A stretch of DNA of 64,000 bases from Euleptes europaea (lineage: Eukaryota > Chordata > Lepidosauria > Squamata > Sphaerodactylidae). The position numbers and the translations under genes are program-made. Shown one piece after another: positions 1-11,800 of this stretch (positions within the stretch are counted from its first letter, which is position 1; each line of letters begins with the position of its first letter). Under the pieces are notes generated by a model. The model was not told the DNA's origin. It saw only the letters and a list, made by a program, of their open reading frames with translations, and searched no databases. The stretch is taken from assembly GCF_029931775.1 (NCBI RefSeq), contig NC_079314.1:71973879-72037878 (forward strand), given 5' to 3'.

Positions 1-893
1 CCCTCTGTGATCATGACTCTTGGAATTGAGCTTTGCAGCTTGTTGTGCTGATAAATCTGAATGTTGAGATCAAGCTCCAGAACCATCAGAAAACATTAAG
101 AACTAAAAGTTGCATAGTAGAGAAAACAGAATTCTTCAGCTGTAATGGTAAATGGGTAATGAATGAAAGTTTTCAAATAAGTGACTACTTATCAAATAAT
201 CTGAAAGGGGGACCTGACTGTTTTCAATAGTAGTGGGGACTTTTGTATAACTATGTGTTAGCTTTGATCTCTTGAGGTGTATTTTATTTCCTGTTTTACT
301 ATATAGCTGGAGGCATGTATTATGGGCCATCCTACCAGTGTTCCTTCGGGTTTGGGGGCAGAAAATTCTACACATCTGAAGACACATTAAATGGTAGCTC
401 TCTAATGTGGTATTCTAAATTGTGTAGATTTTGAGCCAAGCTAAAGTGTGATTATTAAGATAAGCACCATAATCAGAAGGTTCAGAATGACCCTTTGCTG
501 GTGTGCTTGTTTTGAAAGTACTTGGTGATCTGTAGCTCAGAAAGTCTTTTTAGATCTAAAAGGAAGGACTAATGAAAGCCAGCACGCTAAATTGTATGAG
601 TGTTTCTGTGTTGGACATTTGGTCTTTGGGCTTGTTGTCTCAAACTGTTGATGTATGTGGGTTTTTGGGGGGGGGGGCAAGAAACAGTTAGAGTTGTTGG
701 ATTCTGATCTGCTTCTGAAAGATACAGCTTGCACTAGGTTCTCTTAAGCCCTTGTGCTTGCTTAAGGCAGCTGTTCAGATCTTAGCAGAAACTATTCCTA
801 AATGTACAATAGTAAGAATGGGAGAACGTTTTCAAATTGAAAAGCCCTTGCTAATATGATGTTGTATGTCATACTTTTATTTCACTACTGCAG
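1..893 (+). other. CPSF6 intron (partial), nothing else seen
   Basis: AT-rich unique sequence before the first coding exon in the window. It includes a G-run at 667-677. I see no exon, RNA gene or recognisable repeat. Confidence 0.6.
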
Positions 894-1067
894 CTACACA
901 GTCAGGCCAGATGTCAGGAGAAGGAAAAGCTGGTCCTCCAGGAGGCAGTTCACGGGCAACATTTCCACCAAGTAACAGAGGGAGGGGTCGTTTTCCTGGT
1001 GCTATACCTGGGGGGGACAGATTTCCTGGACCAGCTGGACCAGGAGGACCACCTCCACCCTTTCCAG
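894..1067 (+). CDS. CPSF6: CPSF6 coding exon, Gly/Arg/Pro linker
   Basis: The acceptor is the CAG at 891-893 and the donor GTAAAA begins at 1068. The exon is 174 nt. It opens with the last two bases of a Thr codon and then reads [19 protein letters not shown]. It ends on the first base of an Ala codon completed by the next exon. The encoded stretch joins the upstream RRM to the Pro-rich core. Confidence 0.96.
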
Positions 1068-4000
1068 GTAAAATGTTTCAATGTTTAGTATTTTCCTACA
1101 TTTATATATAGATAGAGGTTTGACTCAACATGCTAACGTCTAAGGCTTTTATTGCTGGAATGGAGCGTTATCTGATACTGAAATGTAGAAGTATTTTCTG
1201 AGTAATTCTTAGATGGCCAATTGAAGTTAGGGACTGGTAGAGTTGAGCTCAAAGAACAAGCTTGATGATAGAGCCCCTGAAAGTTGTGTTATGTTTAAAG
1301 TTCTGTAGAACATTATTGCATTGTACAAAAGGTATAACATTCCAATTACTTTCCCTTGTTTTTACAAAAAATACAGACCTATGAGTTGCTTTTCTAAGTA
1401 AAGCTACTTGCAAATACTTTAAAAATAGAAAGTTGATACAATACAATAAAGAACCCTAAATATTTTTATTCACTTCGTTTATACCCTGCAGTGGGGTCCC
1501 AAAGTGGCTTCCTTCATTCTTCTCTCCTCCATTTTATTTTTACAACATTTTGAGGTAGGTTAGGCTCAGAATGAGTGACTGGCCCACTGTCACCTAGCGA
1601 GCTTCCATGGCAAAGCGAGGATTTGAACCTTGCTGTCCCATATCCTACTCCAACACTTTAACCAGTACATATCAAAAGCCCAAATGTAAAGTGTTTTTCC
1701 TGTTCGTTGTTGCTGCAATATCAATCAATCACAAATAGGAATTATTGACATGTAATGTTCCTTCTTGCCATGATATACAAGTAGCAGAAGTAAACTGTCA
1801 TGCCTCATGCTCTTCTAAAGTTGTCACATCTTCTGTTAACTGCATAGATTTTTAGAGGAAAAATTAAACATCAGTTACCAGCCTTCTTTTGTTTATTATA
1901 AGTGGTTTCGTAAGTCTTTCTGAAAAAGTTGCCAGAAGGATTTTAATTGTGGAAATTGTTTTTCCCCCTTTTAGCTGGACAGACTCCTCCACGTCCACCT
2001 TTAGGTCCTCCTGGCCCACCAGGCCCTCCAGGTCCTCCACCACCTGGCCAGGTTCTCCCTCCTCCATTAACTGGTCCTCCCAATCGTGGTGACCGCCCTC
2101 CTCCTCCAGTTCTGTTTCCTGGACAGCCCTTTGGACAGCCTCCATTGGGTCCACTTCCCCCTGGTCCTCCACCTCCTGTCCCAGGCTATGGCCCACCACC
2201 AGGCCCTCCACCCCCACAACAGGGTCCTCCTCCACCTCCAGGCCCTTTCCCCCCTCGTCCACCTGGTCCACTAGGGCCACCTCTGACACTGGCTCCTCCT
2301 CCTCACTTGCCTGGGCCACCACCTGGTGCTCCCCCACCAGCCCCACACGTGAATCCAGCTTTCTTCCCCCCGCCAGCCAACAGTGGTATACCTACATCAG
2401 ACAGCCGTGGTCCACCACCGTCAGACCCATATGGCCGACCTCCACCATATGACAGAGGTGATTATGGGCCGCCAGGCAGGTGAGTACCTTTCTGTGTTGA
2501 TAGACTATTTGTACCCATTTAGCGTCTCTGCACTCAGTCTGTTCAGGTTATTTTGTTTCCCTTTGCTCTAGGAAATGTTGAAAGTTGCTTGAATGTGAGG
2601 TTGCAACTAAATCATGGTTTTTCAGACTTTTGGGGCTTTGGATCCTCTTTCTAAATTATTCCGCTTTCTGTGCTCCCAGACCATCATACCATCCATGTGT
2701 TCTAAAGCAGATTGCACAGAGATCCTTGGATGCAGTGGTGTGCATGTAGCCTACTACTGTGTGCAAAGATGTGTGTTTGGGGCAAAAAAGAAAAAAAAGC
2801 ATTAGAATTAGACAAGACATTTGTCACCTCCTCCTGAAAACATCATTGAAAAACCAGAGGTACAGTTCCCAAATGAGTTGTAATGTTAGGGCAAGTTGGG
2901 ACAGCATTATTCTAACAGAGACAACACTAATCAGTGGGGCTCCTTTTCAAGAGGTCATTCAGCCCATCTTGTCTTTTGGTTGACATGAAGAAACAAGGTA
3001 TATCTGACAAGGGATCCTTTCCCTTCCAGGATCTTGGTGTTACTTTTCCTGGTGTTTTGCACCTGGGTGGGGTGGGGGATGCTGTTACATAGCTTGAGAA
3101 GCAGTACATGAAATACAGGTATTCCAGCTACATATTTATCTTAGCTTGATCATGCATCTATTGTTCACATCACTCATATCTTGTGCACAAATATATGGGC
3201 ATCTTTGCAAAGATATGTTAACACTTTCACCTTGTATACACCTTTATTTAGTGTTGGTATCTTCTTAACGACTCAACTACCAAGGTTACTTTTCCTGCAC
3301 AAAAGTTGTAGTTAGTTCCTCGACAGTATAGCACAGTATAAATGTCAGTGTAACTCCGTTCTCTTCATTGGACTAATTCTCTGATCGGAAAGCCTCTGTG
3401 CACTGTATAAGTCTTGAGATGTACTCTTTTTTTGTCTGTTTCACCCACTGCAGTGCCATGACTGCTCTCAACATGTGGGTACTCATGTTAAAACACCCCA
3501 TAGTAGCTTTCTTCATCAAGCAGCCTTGCTTGTCCTAATCCCCCATTTGTTTTCCTGTCATCTTTGAAGAAATCTTAGTCATTTATACCAGTTACTGCTT
3601 CTCTTTCTTTGATGCTGCTTATCTTCTGTGCATGTTATATTGTCTCATAATAGTCTTATCAGTTATGTGAAGTTTAGTTGTATGTTATTGTGGCAAGGAA
3701 GGTTTTGTTGGCCTGATTATTGGAAAACCAGTTTACGCTTAAACGAGTTTATTCCTCTTCTGACTTAATCCATTAAATTAATGTCTAAAATGGTATGTTT
3801 TAAACTTCACAAAGCAGCATTCCAAAATGTAGAACTTTGGGCATAATTGCTTGAAAATACCTAGAGAACTCATAATAAAAACCAAATTGTTATCTTTGTA
3901 TATTGAGATAGTGCTCTAGTAGGCAAGGGAGGGTTGAGGGTGGTGAACACAAAAGTAGAATCTCTGCACTTGATGTCCAGTATTTTCATGATGATCTCAA

Positions 4001-7000
4001 CTACAGTCCATAACTATATTTAAATTGTCAATTATATATCATAGGCGTTTCACTGGAAATAACATGTCCATAAGAGAACAATTACATATGCCATTGTATT
4101 GGAGACAATCGAAAAATAATACTCAAAACGCAGGGAGGTATGAATTTTTAGACATTTCCTCTTATGCTAAATCGGCTATAGGATCTTGATCCACTTCTTA
4201 CTCTTAAGAGGATAGCATTGCTTATCATTCTGCATTTTTCTTTCTACCAAAAGAACTAACACTTGAGATAAACATTTCTCAAAAGCAAGTTAAGCCATAC
4301 AACTTTGCAGTGCTGAAAGGAATATGAAGGCTGTGTAGTCTTAACACCATACCCTAAAGAGTGATCTTCATTCTAGGTGCCTTAGTCAAATCAATTAAGC
4401 TATATTATCTAGATTACTATTTGCCCCATGTAAAAGGAAGGAGTAGGTGGGTAGTATGTCTCTAGGCATACGAGAGTTGGGCATATCAGATCCAGATTTT
4501 ATGCTTTAAGCAGCCTTCTGCAGATGACATTTTATGGGTTGAAATAAACATGAGTAGACAGGTAGTGGGCATGAACACACTGCCCCCCCTGCCCAGTATA
4601 TGATTGAGCATGGCGTCTGTGTGCATGGGTTGTATTTCCGAAATTGCATTTCTAGTCACGGAGATGGAGCCTTTGCGCATAGATTCTATATTCAATCTGG
4701 CCATAGTGTGTAGATTGGGGGTGGTGCTAGCATGTTCTTTGCTGCTTCTGCTCTGTACATGTTTATAATACATGTGTAATATCTAGAGAGTGCTACTGAC
4801 AGATGAAATTATGTTCAAGAGGGCATTTTCAGATTAGTCAGGTATATTTCTGCTACTAATGAAAAGTAACTAAGCTGCTAGTTAAGTGTATAGCCAGCAC
4901 ATCACACCCATGTATGTTATTAAGGATGTAGAGATTTGTAATGCTTGGCAACATTTGCTTGTTATGTTCTGATTGCTAGCTGTTATAACAAATGTGTTGA
5001 GGGTCTTCATTGATATTCACTGGGCAGACCAATTTCCTCTATGCTTGAGGAAATACCTACTTAAGTGTAGAAGATTCGTAAGCATATTTTAAAGCTCTCT
5101 AATGATGGAAAGCACTGCTTAAGTAGACCATCTGATGGAAGGTTTCAACACTACTTACAGAACTACTGCTTCTGTGATAGTGTACCTTTTTCTCTAGCCT
5201 GCAGGTTTTGCATTTTAAAGATCTTGATTTAGGAAAAAAACCTTTCTTTTATGTGTTACTTTGCTTAAGATTGCAAACTGTTGTTAAATGTATAGTTGTG
5301 ATTAGCTGGAAGTAAAGTTTTGAACTTGTGTGTGTTTGCAGAGAAATGGATGCTGCAAGGACACCTTTAAGTGAAGCAGAATTTGAAGAAATAATGAATA
5401 GAAATAGGGCCATCTCTAGCAGCGCCATTTCAAGAGCTGTTTCAGATGCCAGTGCTGGTCAGTATGTTTTCTTTAACTATCTTATCCATGATCAAAAAGG
5501 GTTGGATCCCATAAATTCCTTCTTCTAGTGGTGGAGTCTTCTCACTCTGAATGAGTCTTTCTTCTGGACCAAGGCTTCTAGTTCTGGTGGAAGACTCTGC
5601 TGCTAGCAGAATGGATTCTTAGGACCCACTGGCAGTCTTTAAGCAGAGGCTGGACAAGCACTTCTCAGGGATGCTGTAGGCTGATCCTGCATTAAGCAGG
5701 GGGCTGGACTAGATGGCTGTATGGCCTCTTCCAAGTCTGATTCTATGACCCATTCTGTAGTCATAGAAATGCTTTGTGTTGGGCATCTGTAACTTCTAAT
5801 GCAATACGGGGTTTTATCTTTGAGAAATACAACTTTCTGAAAGCCCTCTCAGAGTAAGCTAGGCCAGGTTCACAAAAACAGGTGGTAAGTCTGTGACTGG
5901 ACTACATCGGTTCAGACTTAAGGTAAGGGCTCTCATTCTGGAACGTGCTCCTACAACATATAAATTGGATTAGATTAGAACCCTTCTCCCTGACATCTGG
6001 TTTTCTGTTCTGAAGAGCATTTAGTCATATAAGCCACCTCCTCTCTTTTTTTGCCATCAAGCTGCAGCTGACTTATAGCGACCCCATAGGGTTTTCAAGG
6101 CAAGAGATACTCAGAGGTGGTTTGCCATTGTTTGCTTCCAAATCATGACCATAGTATTCCTTGGAGGTCTCCCATCCAAATACTAGCCAGGGCCAACCCT
6201 GCTTAGCTTATGAGATCTGATGAGATCGGGCTGGCCTGGGGCTATCCAGGCCAGGGCAAGCCACCTCCTACAACCTACAGTAGTGTGGTCAAGACACAGG
6301 TTGCCCAAGCCATCTGGTCTTTGGAAACTGAGGTTTAGGCGGTAGTAGTGCATATTCTAATCATTGTAGAAGACAACCGAACAATAGGGTAGTGCTTGAA
6401 TGTTTAGAAATCATATACATAAACCATATATGTGTGTATATATATGTTCATTCGCATGTGTTTTTCCATCTTCCAGGAGACTATGGAAGTGCTATAGAAA
6501 CTTTGGTGACTGCAATTTCTTTAATTAAACAATCCAAAGTGTCTGCTGATGATCGTTGCAAAGTACTTATTAGCTCTCTGCAAGATTGCCTTCATGGAAT
6601 TGAGTCAAAGTCTTATGGTTCTGGGTCAAGGTAAACCTTTTTGTGTATAAATGGGTAAAAGTCTTCGGGGGAAACCTTATTAGAGAGTACTGTAATGAAT
6701 TTTTTTTAATTTTCAAAACATACAAACAAATGTACAGACTATTAAATTACTACGTTGGAGTTTAGTTTGAGATTATGTTTCAGTTATTAATTTATTTGAC
6801 TTAAACTTTTCTATATTCTGATTATATTTTCATATCTAAGAATACATTTGTTACTTAAATTCTTACATTCTATTTCTGTTACTAATTTTAGCGTTATGGT
6901 TAAAGAATACATTCTATTTTTCATAGAATTCAGAGATTGATCTATGTACTAAAAGATGTTAATTTTGCCATAGTTGCACATTCTGTTAATTTATCCATTC

Positions 7001-8877
7001 AGTTAAATCTGGATGCTCCTCTGCTTTCCACTTTCCTGCATATACCACTTTTGCCACTGTGACCATATACCTAAATAATTCATTATATATTTTATTTCTT
7101 TCCTCTTTCCGTTTTCCAGAATTATTTCTATCAGATTATGATCTGCCAAAGTCTTTGGTAATATTTCTGCTGTCCCAACTTTTGTGATTAATGTCTTCGA
7201 TATCCAGCTTATATCTATTCTTGAATACAATTGATATCTGTCAGAGAAAAATGTGAAGTTTTTTTTCATTGTGGTGCAATGCTCGCCAAGTATCTTCTAA
7301 CTCTACGATTTCCATATACTTTAAAACATTCTTGGCAAGTTTACCTCCAATATTCTTGGACCTATCTTTTTTTGTGTCTAATACCCCATACCTATCACCA
7401 AAAATCAAAACCTCTCCTCTTTGAAAATCCAGTAAGGCTTGATAGAATTTTTCAAAAAATTCTGTTTCAGATATCTTTGGAGGATATATCGATGCTAATG
7501 TCCATACATGTCCTTCTGGTAATCTAATCTTCAAAATGAAATATCTTCCATTGTGATCTTTTAATTCTTCAAATAACTTCCAGACTAGAGTTATTAATAT
7601 ATATTGCAACCCATTTTCTTTTTGTTCGCACTGAAGCTATATATATTTTGCCTAGTTCTTTACAATTTAATATATGTTCATGCGCTTTTTTTAATGTTAG
7701 TTTCTTGCAAACAAAGTATATCTATTTTTCGTTCTTTAATTGATTAAAATTTTGGAGTGTTTAGAAGGTGAATTTAATCCATTCAAATTTGCAGAGTATC
7801 TTTAATTTAGTAATTGTGTCCCACCTTCTTTTCGCTTTTGTTTGTTTGGTACTGCTCTTTCTGCTGCAATAGATTTTGGTTCAGCAGTTCCAGACTTTAA
7901 GTTTTGACTACTATTTTCTTCCCTGTCCTCCTTTTTCTGATTTGTTGCTTCTTTTTCCTCCTCCAATATATCTTTCGCCTCTTCTGATTCCAAACTCTGA
8001 ATTCTATCTTCTGCTGTCAATTATTGTAAAAGTTATTCAACTTGTTCAGCTGTTGTTACTACCTTCTGCCTTTTGTCAAAAATACTTCTAAAGCAAATGG
8101 AATTTTACACCAGCATCTTATTTGTCTTTCTTGAAACACTTGGGTTAGACCTCTTGACATGACTCCTAGAATAATTCACTGGTTTTGTGAAGCTTCAGTT
8201 TCTTGATTAGGAGAACACAGACATTGTGTGATAATTAGTGTCAAATAATTAGGACTGATAAAAGTACTGTTCAGTGTCATTACGGTATCTCAAAACCATA
8301 TTAATCTGTTGAAAGAGCAAATACATTAAGCTGTTACAATTAATATCTGCTAACAGCTGTTGTAATTTGAGCTCTCACTAAATTAGAGTGAGTGTGCTTT
8401 TTCAGGAGGAGGAGGAGCATCAGCTGGGCTCTTACATCAGCCTTAATGTTTGCATACTACACTCTGAACACCAGTGCTAAATTACGTAATGACGCCAAAA
8501 TGTGGGGATACCAGACTTCTTACTTTTATAGTTTAGAACTCAGGGACTAGAAGAGACGTGAAATCCACTATGTTCTTATCCTTGACTGAGACCACATTCT
8601 CCCCCTCCTAAAACTCTACCAGAGGTTTGGGTATACTGCTACAAAATACATGTATTTAAAGAGAATTAATGAAGTAATTTCTTTTAGAAGACGTGAACGT
8701 TCAAGAGAGAGAGACCACAGCAGGTCAAGGGAGAAAAGCAGACGCCACAAATCTCGAAGCCGAGATCGCCATGATGATTATTACCGGGAAAGAAGCCGAG
8801 AACGTGAGAGACATCGTGACCGCGATAGAGATCGTGACAGAGAGCGGGATAGAGAACGAGAGTATCGTCATCGTTAA
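894..8877 (+). CDS. CPSF6: CPSF6, 3' part: cleavage and polyadenylation specificity factor 6 (CFIm68)
   Basis: CPSF6 is the 68-kDa subunit of nuclear cleavage factor Im. With NUDT21 it binds UGUA elements upstream of poly(A) sites and promotes distal-site use. Five coding exons here (894-1067, 1975-2479, 5342-5457, 6477-6630, 8691-8877) have matching splice phases and encode about 378 residues, equal in length to human residues 174-551 of the 551-residue isoform. The order is a Gly/Arg-rich linker, a long Pro-rich region, a conserved helical segment ([20 protein letters not shown]) and a C-terminal RS-like tail that in mammals binds TNPO3. The RRM and the first exons lie before base 1. Differences from human, recalled from memory, are few and conservative, such as PPSN for PQGG and MDAART for MDTART. 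I do not see the 37-residue alternative exon used by the longer mammalian isoform between 1068 and 1974. Confidence 0.97.
1455..1682 (-). repeat. tRNA-derived SINE, antisense, in CPSF6 intron
   Basis: The + strand shows the reverse form of a lizard-type SINE: TTTATTC, 'CAAAGTGGCTT', 'TGAGGTAGGTTAGGCTCAGA', then 'GGATTTGAACC' (the antisense relative of a pol III B box) and 'ACTTTAACCAG'. It resembles the SINE copies at 41762, 49172 and 62237 but is older or of another subfamily. Confidence 0.7.
1975..2479 (+). CDS. CPSF6: CPSF6 coding exon, proline-rich core with FG peptide
   Basis: This 505-nt exon lies between TTTTAG (ending 1974) and GTGAGT (from 2480). It encodes an almost uninterrupted Pro/Gly-rich region starting [17 protein letters not shown] and ending [10 protein letters not shown]. 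At 2106-2150 it encodes [15 protein letters not shown]. This equals human residues 276-290 (313-327 in the longer isoform), the Phe-Gly peptide that binds the lentiviral capsid pocket. Minus-strand open frames across the exon are composition artefacts. Confidence 0.97.
2480..5341 (+). other. CPSF6 intron, 2.9 kb, no recognised element
   Basis: AT-rich intron. Apart from short T runs and a C run near 4581 I recognise no repeat family, RNA gene or coding exon. Short open frames here lack codon structure or homology I can name. Confidence 0.5.
5342..5457 (+). CDS. CPSF6: CPSF6 coding exon, conserved helical segment
   Basis: The acceptor is TTTGCAG ending at 5341 and the donor GTCAGT starts at 5458. 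The 116-nt exon encodes [20 protein letters not shown] and continues to SDASAG. It is highly conserved with mammals apart from Ala for Thr near the start. The final codon is split and completed at 6477. The first base of the donor intron follows a plain G, so this donor is slightly weaker than its neighbours. Confidence 0.95.
5612..5757 (+). mobile_element. CR1 LINE 3' end
   Basis: The sequence runs 'GGCAGTCTTTAAGCAGAGGC', 'GATCCTGCATTAAGCAGGGG', 'ACTAGATGG' and 'TCTGATTCTATG'. This is the conserved CR1 3' UTR with its ATTCTATG-type end. The much fuller copy at 60085-60875 ends in nearly the same words. Only the tail is present, as is usual for 5'-truncated CR1 insertions. Confidence 0.85.
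6046..6262 (-). repeat. 5S rRNA-derived SINE, antisense
   Basis: On the + strand 6163-6232 reads 'GGTCTCCCATCCAAATACTA', then 'ACCCTGCTTAGCTTATGAGA' and 'GATGAGATCGGGC'. This is the reverse complement of the 5S rRNA internal promoter region. The flank 6050-6140, 'CTTATAGCGACCCCATAGGG' and 'AGAGGTGGTTTGCCATTG', is the family's body and tail. A sense copy of the tail occurs at 24776-24868. It lies in the CPSF6 intron between the exons ending 5457 and starting 6477. Confidence 0.85.
6477..6630 (+). CDS. CPSF6: CPSF6 coding exon before the RS tail
   Basis: The acceptor is TTCCAG ending at 6476 and the donor GTAAAC starts at 6631. The 154-nt exon encodes [20 protein letters not shown] through [13 protein letters not shown], as far as I recall identical to the mammalian protein. 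It ends on two bases of an Arg codon. That codon can be completed by either of two acceptors three bases apart at the next exon. Confidence 0.96.
6990..8070 (-). mobile_element. L1 LINE fragment, ORF2 endonuclease region, antisense
   Basis: Reading the minus strand downward, the translations contain [18 protein letters not shown] near 7770-7720, then [10 protein letters not shown], then [26 protein letters not shown] and [15 protein letters not shown]. Near 7130 the segment [15 protein letters not shown] follows. These are the ordered landmarks of an L1 ORF2 N-terminal apurinic endonuclease, including the SDH-like motif (here ADH). The frame shifts and stops several times and no reverse transcriptase follows, so it is a dead 5'/3'-truncated copy. 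Confidence 0.8.
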
Positions 8878-8882
8878 AGGAG
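8691..8882 (+). CDS. CPSF6: CPSF6 last coding exon, RS-like domain and stop
   Basis: The exon encodes the Arg-Ser/Arg-Asp/Arg-Glu tail [18 protein letters not shown] to EYRHR and stops with TAA at 8875-8877. In mammals this tail is bound by transportin-3 and by splicing-type RS proteins. Two tandem acceptor AGs occur at 8686-8687 and 8689-8690. The second gives the residue sequence I recall for human; the first would add one Arg in frame. A donor-like AG/GTGGGT follows the stop at once, so the exon probably ends at 8882 with the rest of the 3' UTR in a separate exon. That junction is too close to the stop to trigger nonsense-mediated decay. Confidence 0.94.
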
Positions 8883-11800
8883 GTGGGTATATCAGTTTCA
8901 GACTTCAGGATTAAGGTTTGTTTTTTTCCCTTAAATCATCATTAACTTGAAATTGTGTTACAGAATAAATGTCTGCTTTCAAATTTTAAAGCTGTATGCT
9001 ATCCTAAACACATTTCCCATAGTGAGGCAATTTCAGGTAAGTATTGAAAAAATAACTTCCTATTCCCCCACATCCCCCTTTGCTTAACTGCATTAATGTC
9101 TTCTGGTATTGTATGTATGCTTTGTAATGTTGCTTTTTTAATGATAGTCTGGCAGCCTCATCAACTTTTTGCATCACTGCCAATCTTACGCAGGGTCTGT
9201 CACAACAGCTTTCCCATAAGCACTTGCTCAAAGGAAGGTAACAAATTTTCTTTTGGGCCCTGAGTTGCCCATGTGTCAGGGCAGTCTTGCCTCATGTCAT
9301 CCGTTCCTTCGCACATACCTTTGCATAGCAATAATATTCCAAGGCTCCTGCTAAGTGCTCCTTAATAGCGTCTGATAATTGGGACATTTGCTGCCATTAC
9401 TGCAATTCCCTTAGTTATGACTTTGCACTGGCAAGGAGCATAACGGCTATTCCTTTGAGCTACATTGAAACTGTATCGCATAGGATACTGGTCATTGGTC
9501 CCTCTAGAGCTTAATTGTAAGCCTTGATGAAGTTTATGTTGAAATTTGAAACTTGTTAAAACCACCTTAAATAAACCCAGACTATGGTAAGCATTTGGTC
9601 TTGGAGGGAGGACAGTGAGCATGTATTGGCAGAAGTAGACAGTGCATGGTTTTCTTTGCTTGAATTGCTGTATCTCACAAGGTCTTAACGAATTGTTTTG
9701 AATACAGAGGGGTTTGAGTTGGAATTTTGATGGCCTTGTAGGAGCTCCTGCTTATTGGATAGTGATACCAGCAAAAAACAAAGTTACACAAAAGTACAGT
9801 TCCTGGCGCCAACAAGAAAGTTTTTATCTATACCAAGGACATTGATTTCCTTTTCAAGGAAAAGATAGCTAAGTTAACAGGCTATCAGTTTGACATTAGG
9901 TGATCTAGCAATCTGTAGTACCTTATTTTGATCATTCTTTCAAAACATACTGTTTACTACTTCACAAAGCCTACACTACAAAAGTAATTTTTATGAAAAC
10001 TTTTCCTTTCCTTGACACATGGCTGATGGATGGTAATAGTCCAGAACAGAGGTACACTGTTACGCTTGTGCAAGAGCTTGCACATTAATAAATCTTTGGA
10101 TTTAATTTAACGCTAGTGGTGCAGCATTGTGTAACATCGTTTCTTTGAACAAAAGACACCTTTCACATATGGAAGGGTACATATTTTTTTAAAGAATGCA
10201 GTCTTTCTTCCCTCCTCAGAGCCATCAAGGTGGCTAACAGATTAAAACCTTAATAAAACCACATCTTGAAACAAACACATCATTAAAACATTCATACAAT
10301 AAAATATACCTCCCGGAGCAGGTTATCTTGCCAGGGCAACCATGACTGCAAATTCAGTTATCAGTGTGGGTTCTAATCTGTTCAGAATCATATTATTTTC
10401 GGTACCATATTCTTGTATGGCACATGAATAGTGTTTATGTAGCATCTTCTAATTGCACTAAGTTCTTGTTCCATCTTTGAAAACCAATGTTTTCTATGTT
10501 AAATTTAGAAATTGCCTTAGATCTCTATATTTGTCTTATGGAAATGTAGAATAGTTTTGGCTATTCCCTCAGTAATAGCCTGGATCTCTTTAGCGATATC
10601 AGAGGACCAAACTAGACATGCAGTCACATGCATGCTTTCTCCCAATTTTAAAAAATTAACCAGGAACAGTCTGGGCTGTAAAAAAAGAATGACACAGAAG
10701 GGTGAAATAGCTTATATCTTCCTCTTTGGATGGCTTTCTGATCAATATTCACATACATGCAAGTAGGTTTTCAACAACTTTTGATTTTTTTTTAAAAAAA
10801 GAGGGAAAGATAACATGCAAGTTTTCAAAATATGTACTTTCAAAATATCTACTTTGACTCACAGCCCATTCCTGAAACCTGCAGTGGCTGGGGACAGCGT
10901 GGCTGTGCCACCACACCTCCACAGAGGTTTTGCAGCCACTGCAGGGGGGGGGGAAAGGGCATTTCCTCCAAAAAACATTTTTTAAAGAGGGGGAAAGCCC
11001 CTTAGAGAACAGTGTTCCTGTGCTGAAAGGGGCTAGGAAGCTGCCTACTCACAGCTCTGCCTCTCAGAACGCCCTGGGAATCATCCCACAGGACGCCAGT
11101 GGGATGATTTGTACTGGTAGGACGCCAGTGGGAGGCTGAGCTGGTGTCTAAGGGCCACACTGCCATCCAGGGTGGCTGGCACAATTGGCACTACACCAGT
11201 GTCTGCCAGTTTGCACGGATGCACCACTAGGGTGATTCAGCCCCCTACCTCAGGAATATGCTCTTAAAACAGTTTTCAATTTCATATTTGTTGGAAGAGT
11301 TCTCTAAATCTTCAGAACTGTGGGTTTTCTTTTGTCCATCTCCACATTAAGAGAAAAGTAATTGTGACCTTGGTTTCAGTTCTTCATTTTTTTTCTAGAC
11401 AGCTTCTTTTAAAGAGTATTCTTATCTCTAGCAACTGACTTCTCAGTACAACTTGTTCATTTGGTATTCCTTTATGTTGTTCTGTTTCTAACTTATCAGA
11501 AATGCCACCTTGGATATCACCATGAAGAATATCATTTATTTATTTAAAATACTTTGAGCCTTTCCCAAAAAACAGGCCCAAGGTGGTGTATAACTATATA
11601 AACAATATTAAAACCACAAATTGTTATTCCCTACCCCTATTCCAAAAAAGAGGTAACATTTGCAACGACTTTAATGCTAGTGCTATGCTTCACAGTAGAT
11701 CAGTAGGATAAATTCCCAGTGTGCATCAGAGCTTTGTATTTACCTGAAGGATATGATGAGCAATAAACTTCCTTTTAACCTAAATGGCCTCTTATTAATC

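Noticed and set aside
1068-1974. Possible 37-residue alternative CPSF6 exon of the long isoform
   Set aside because: I searched by eye for NLIKHLVKGTRPLFLE-like coding sequence between the flanking exons and did not find it.
1864-2346. 160-residue minus-strand frame rich in Val, Glu and Gly
   Set aside because: It is the antisense shadow of the CPSF6 proline-rich exon; CCN repeats give long reverse frames.
7231-7527. 98-residue + strand frame
   Set aside because: Antisense of the L1 endonuclease region; the meaningful reading is on the minus strand.
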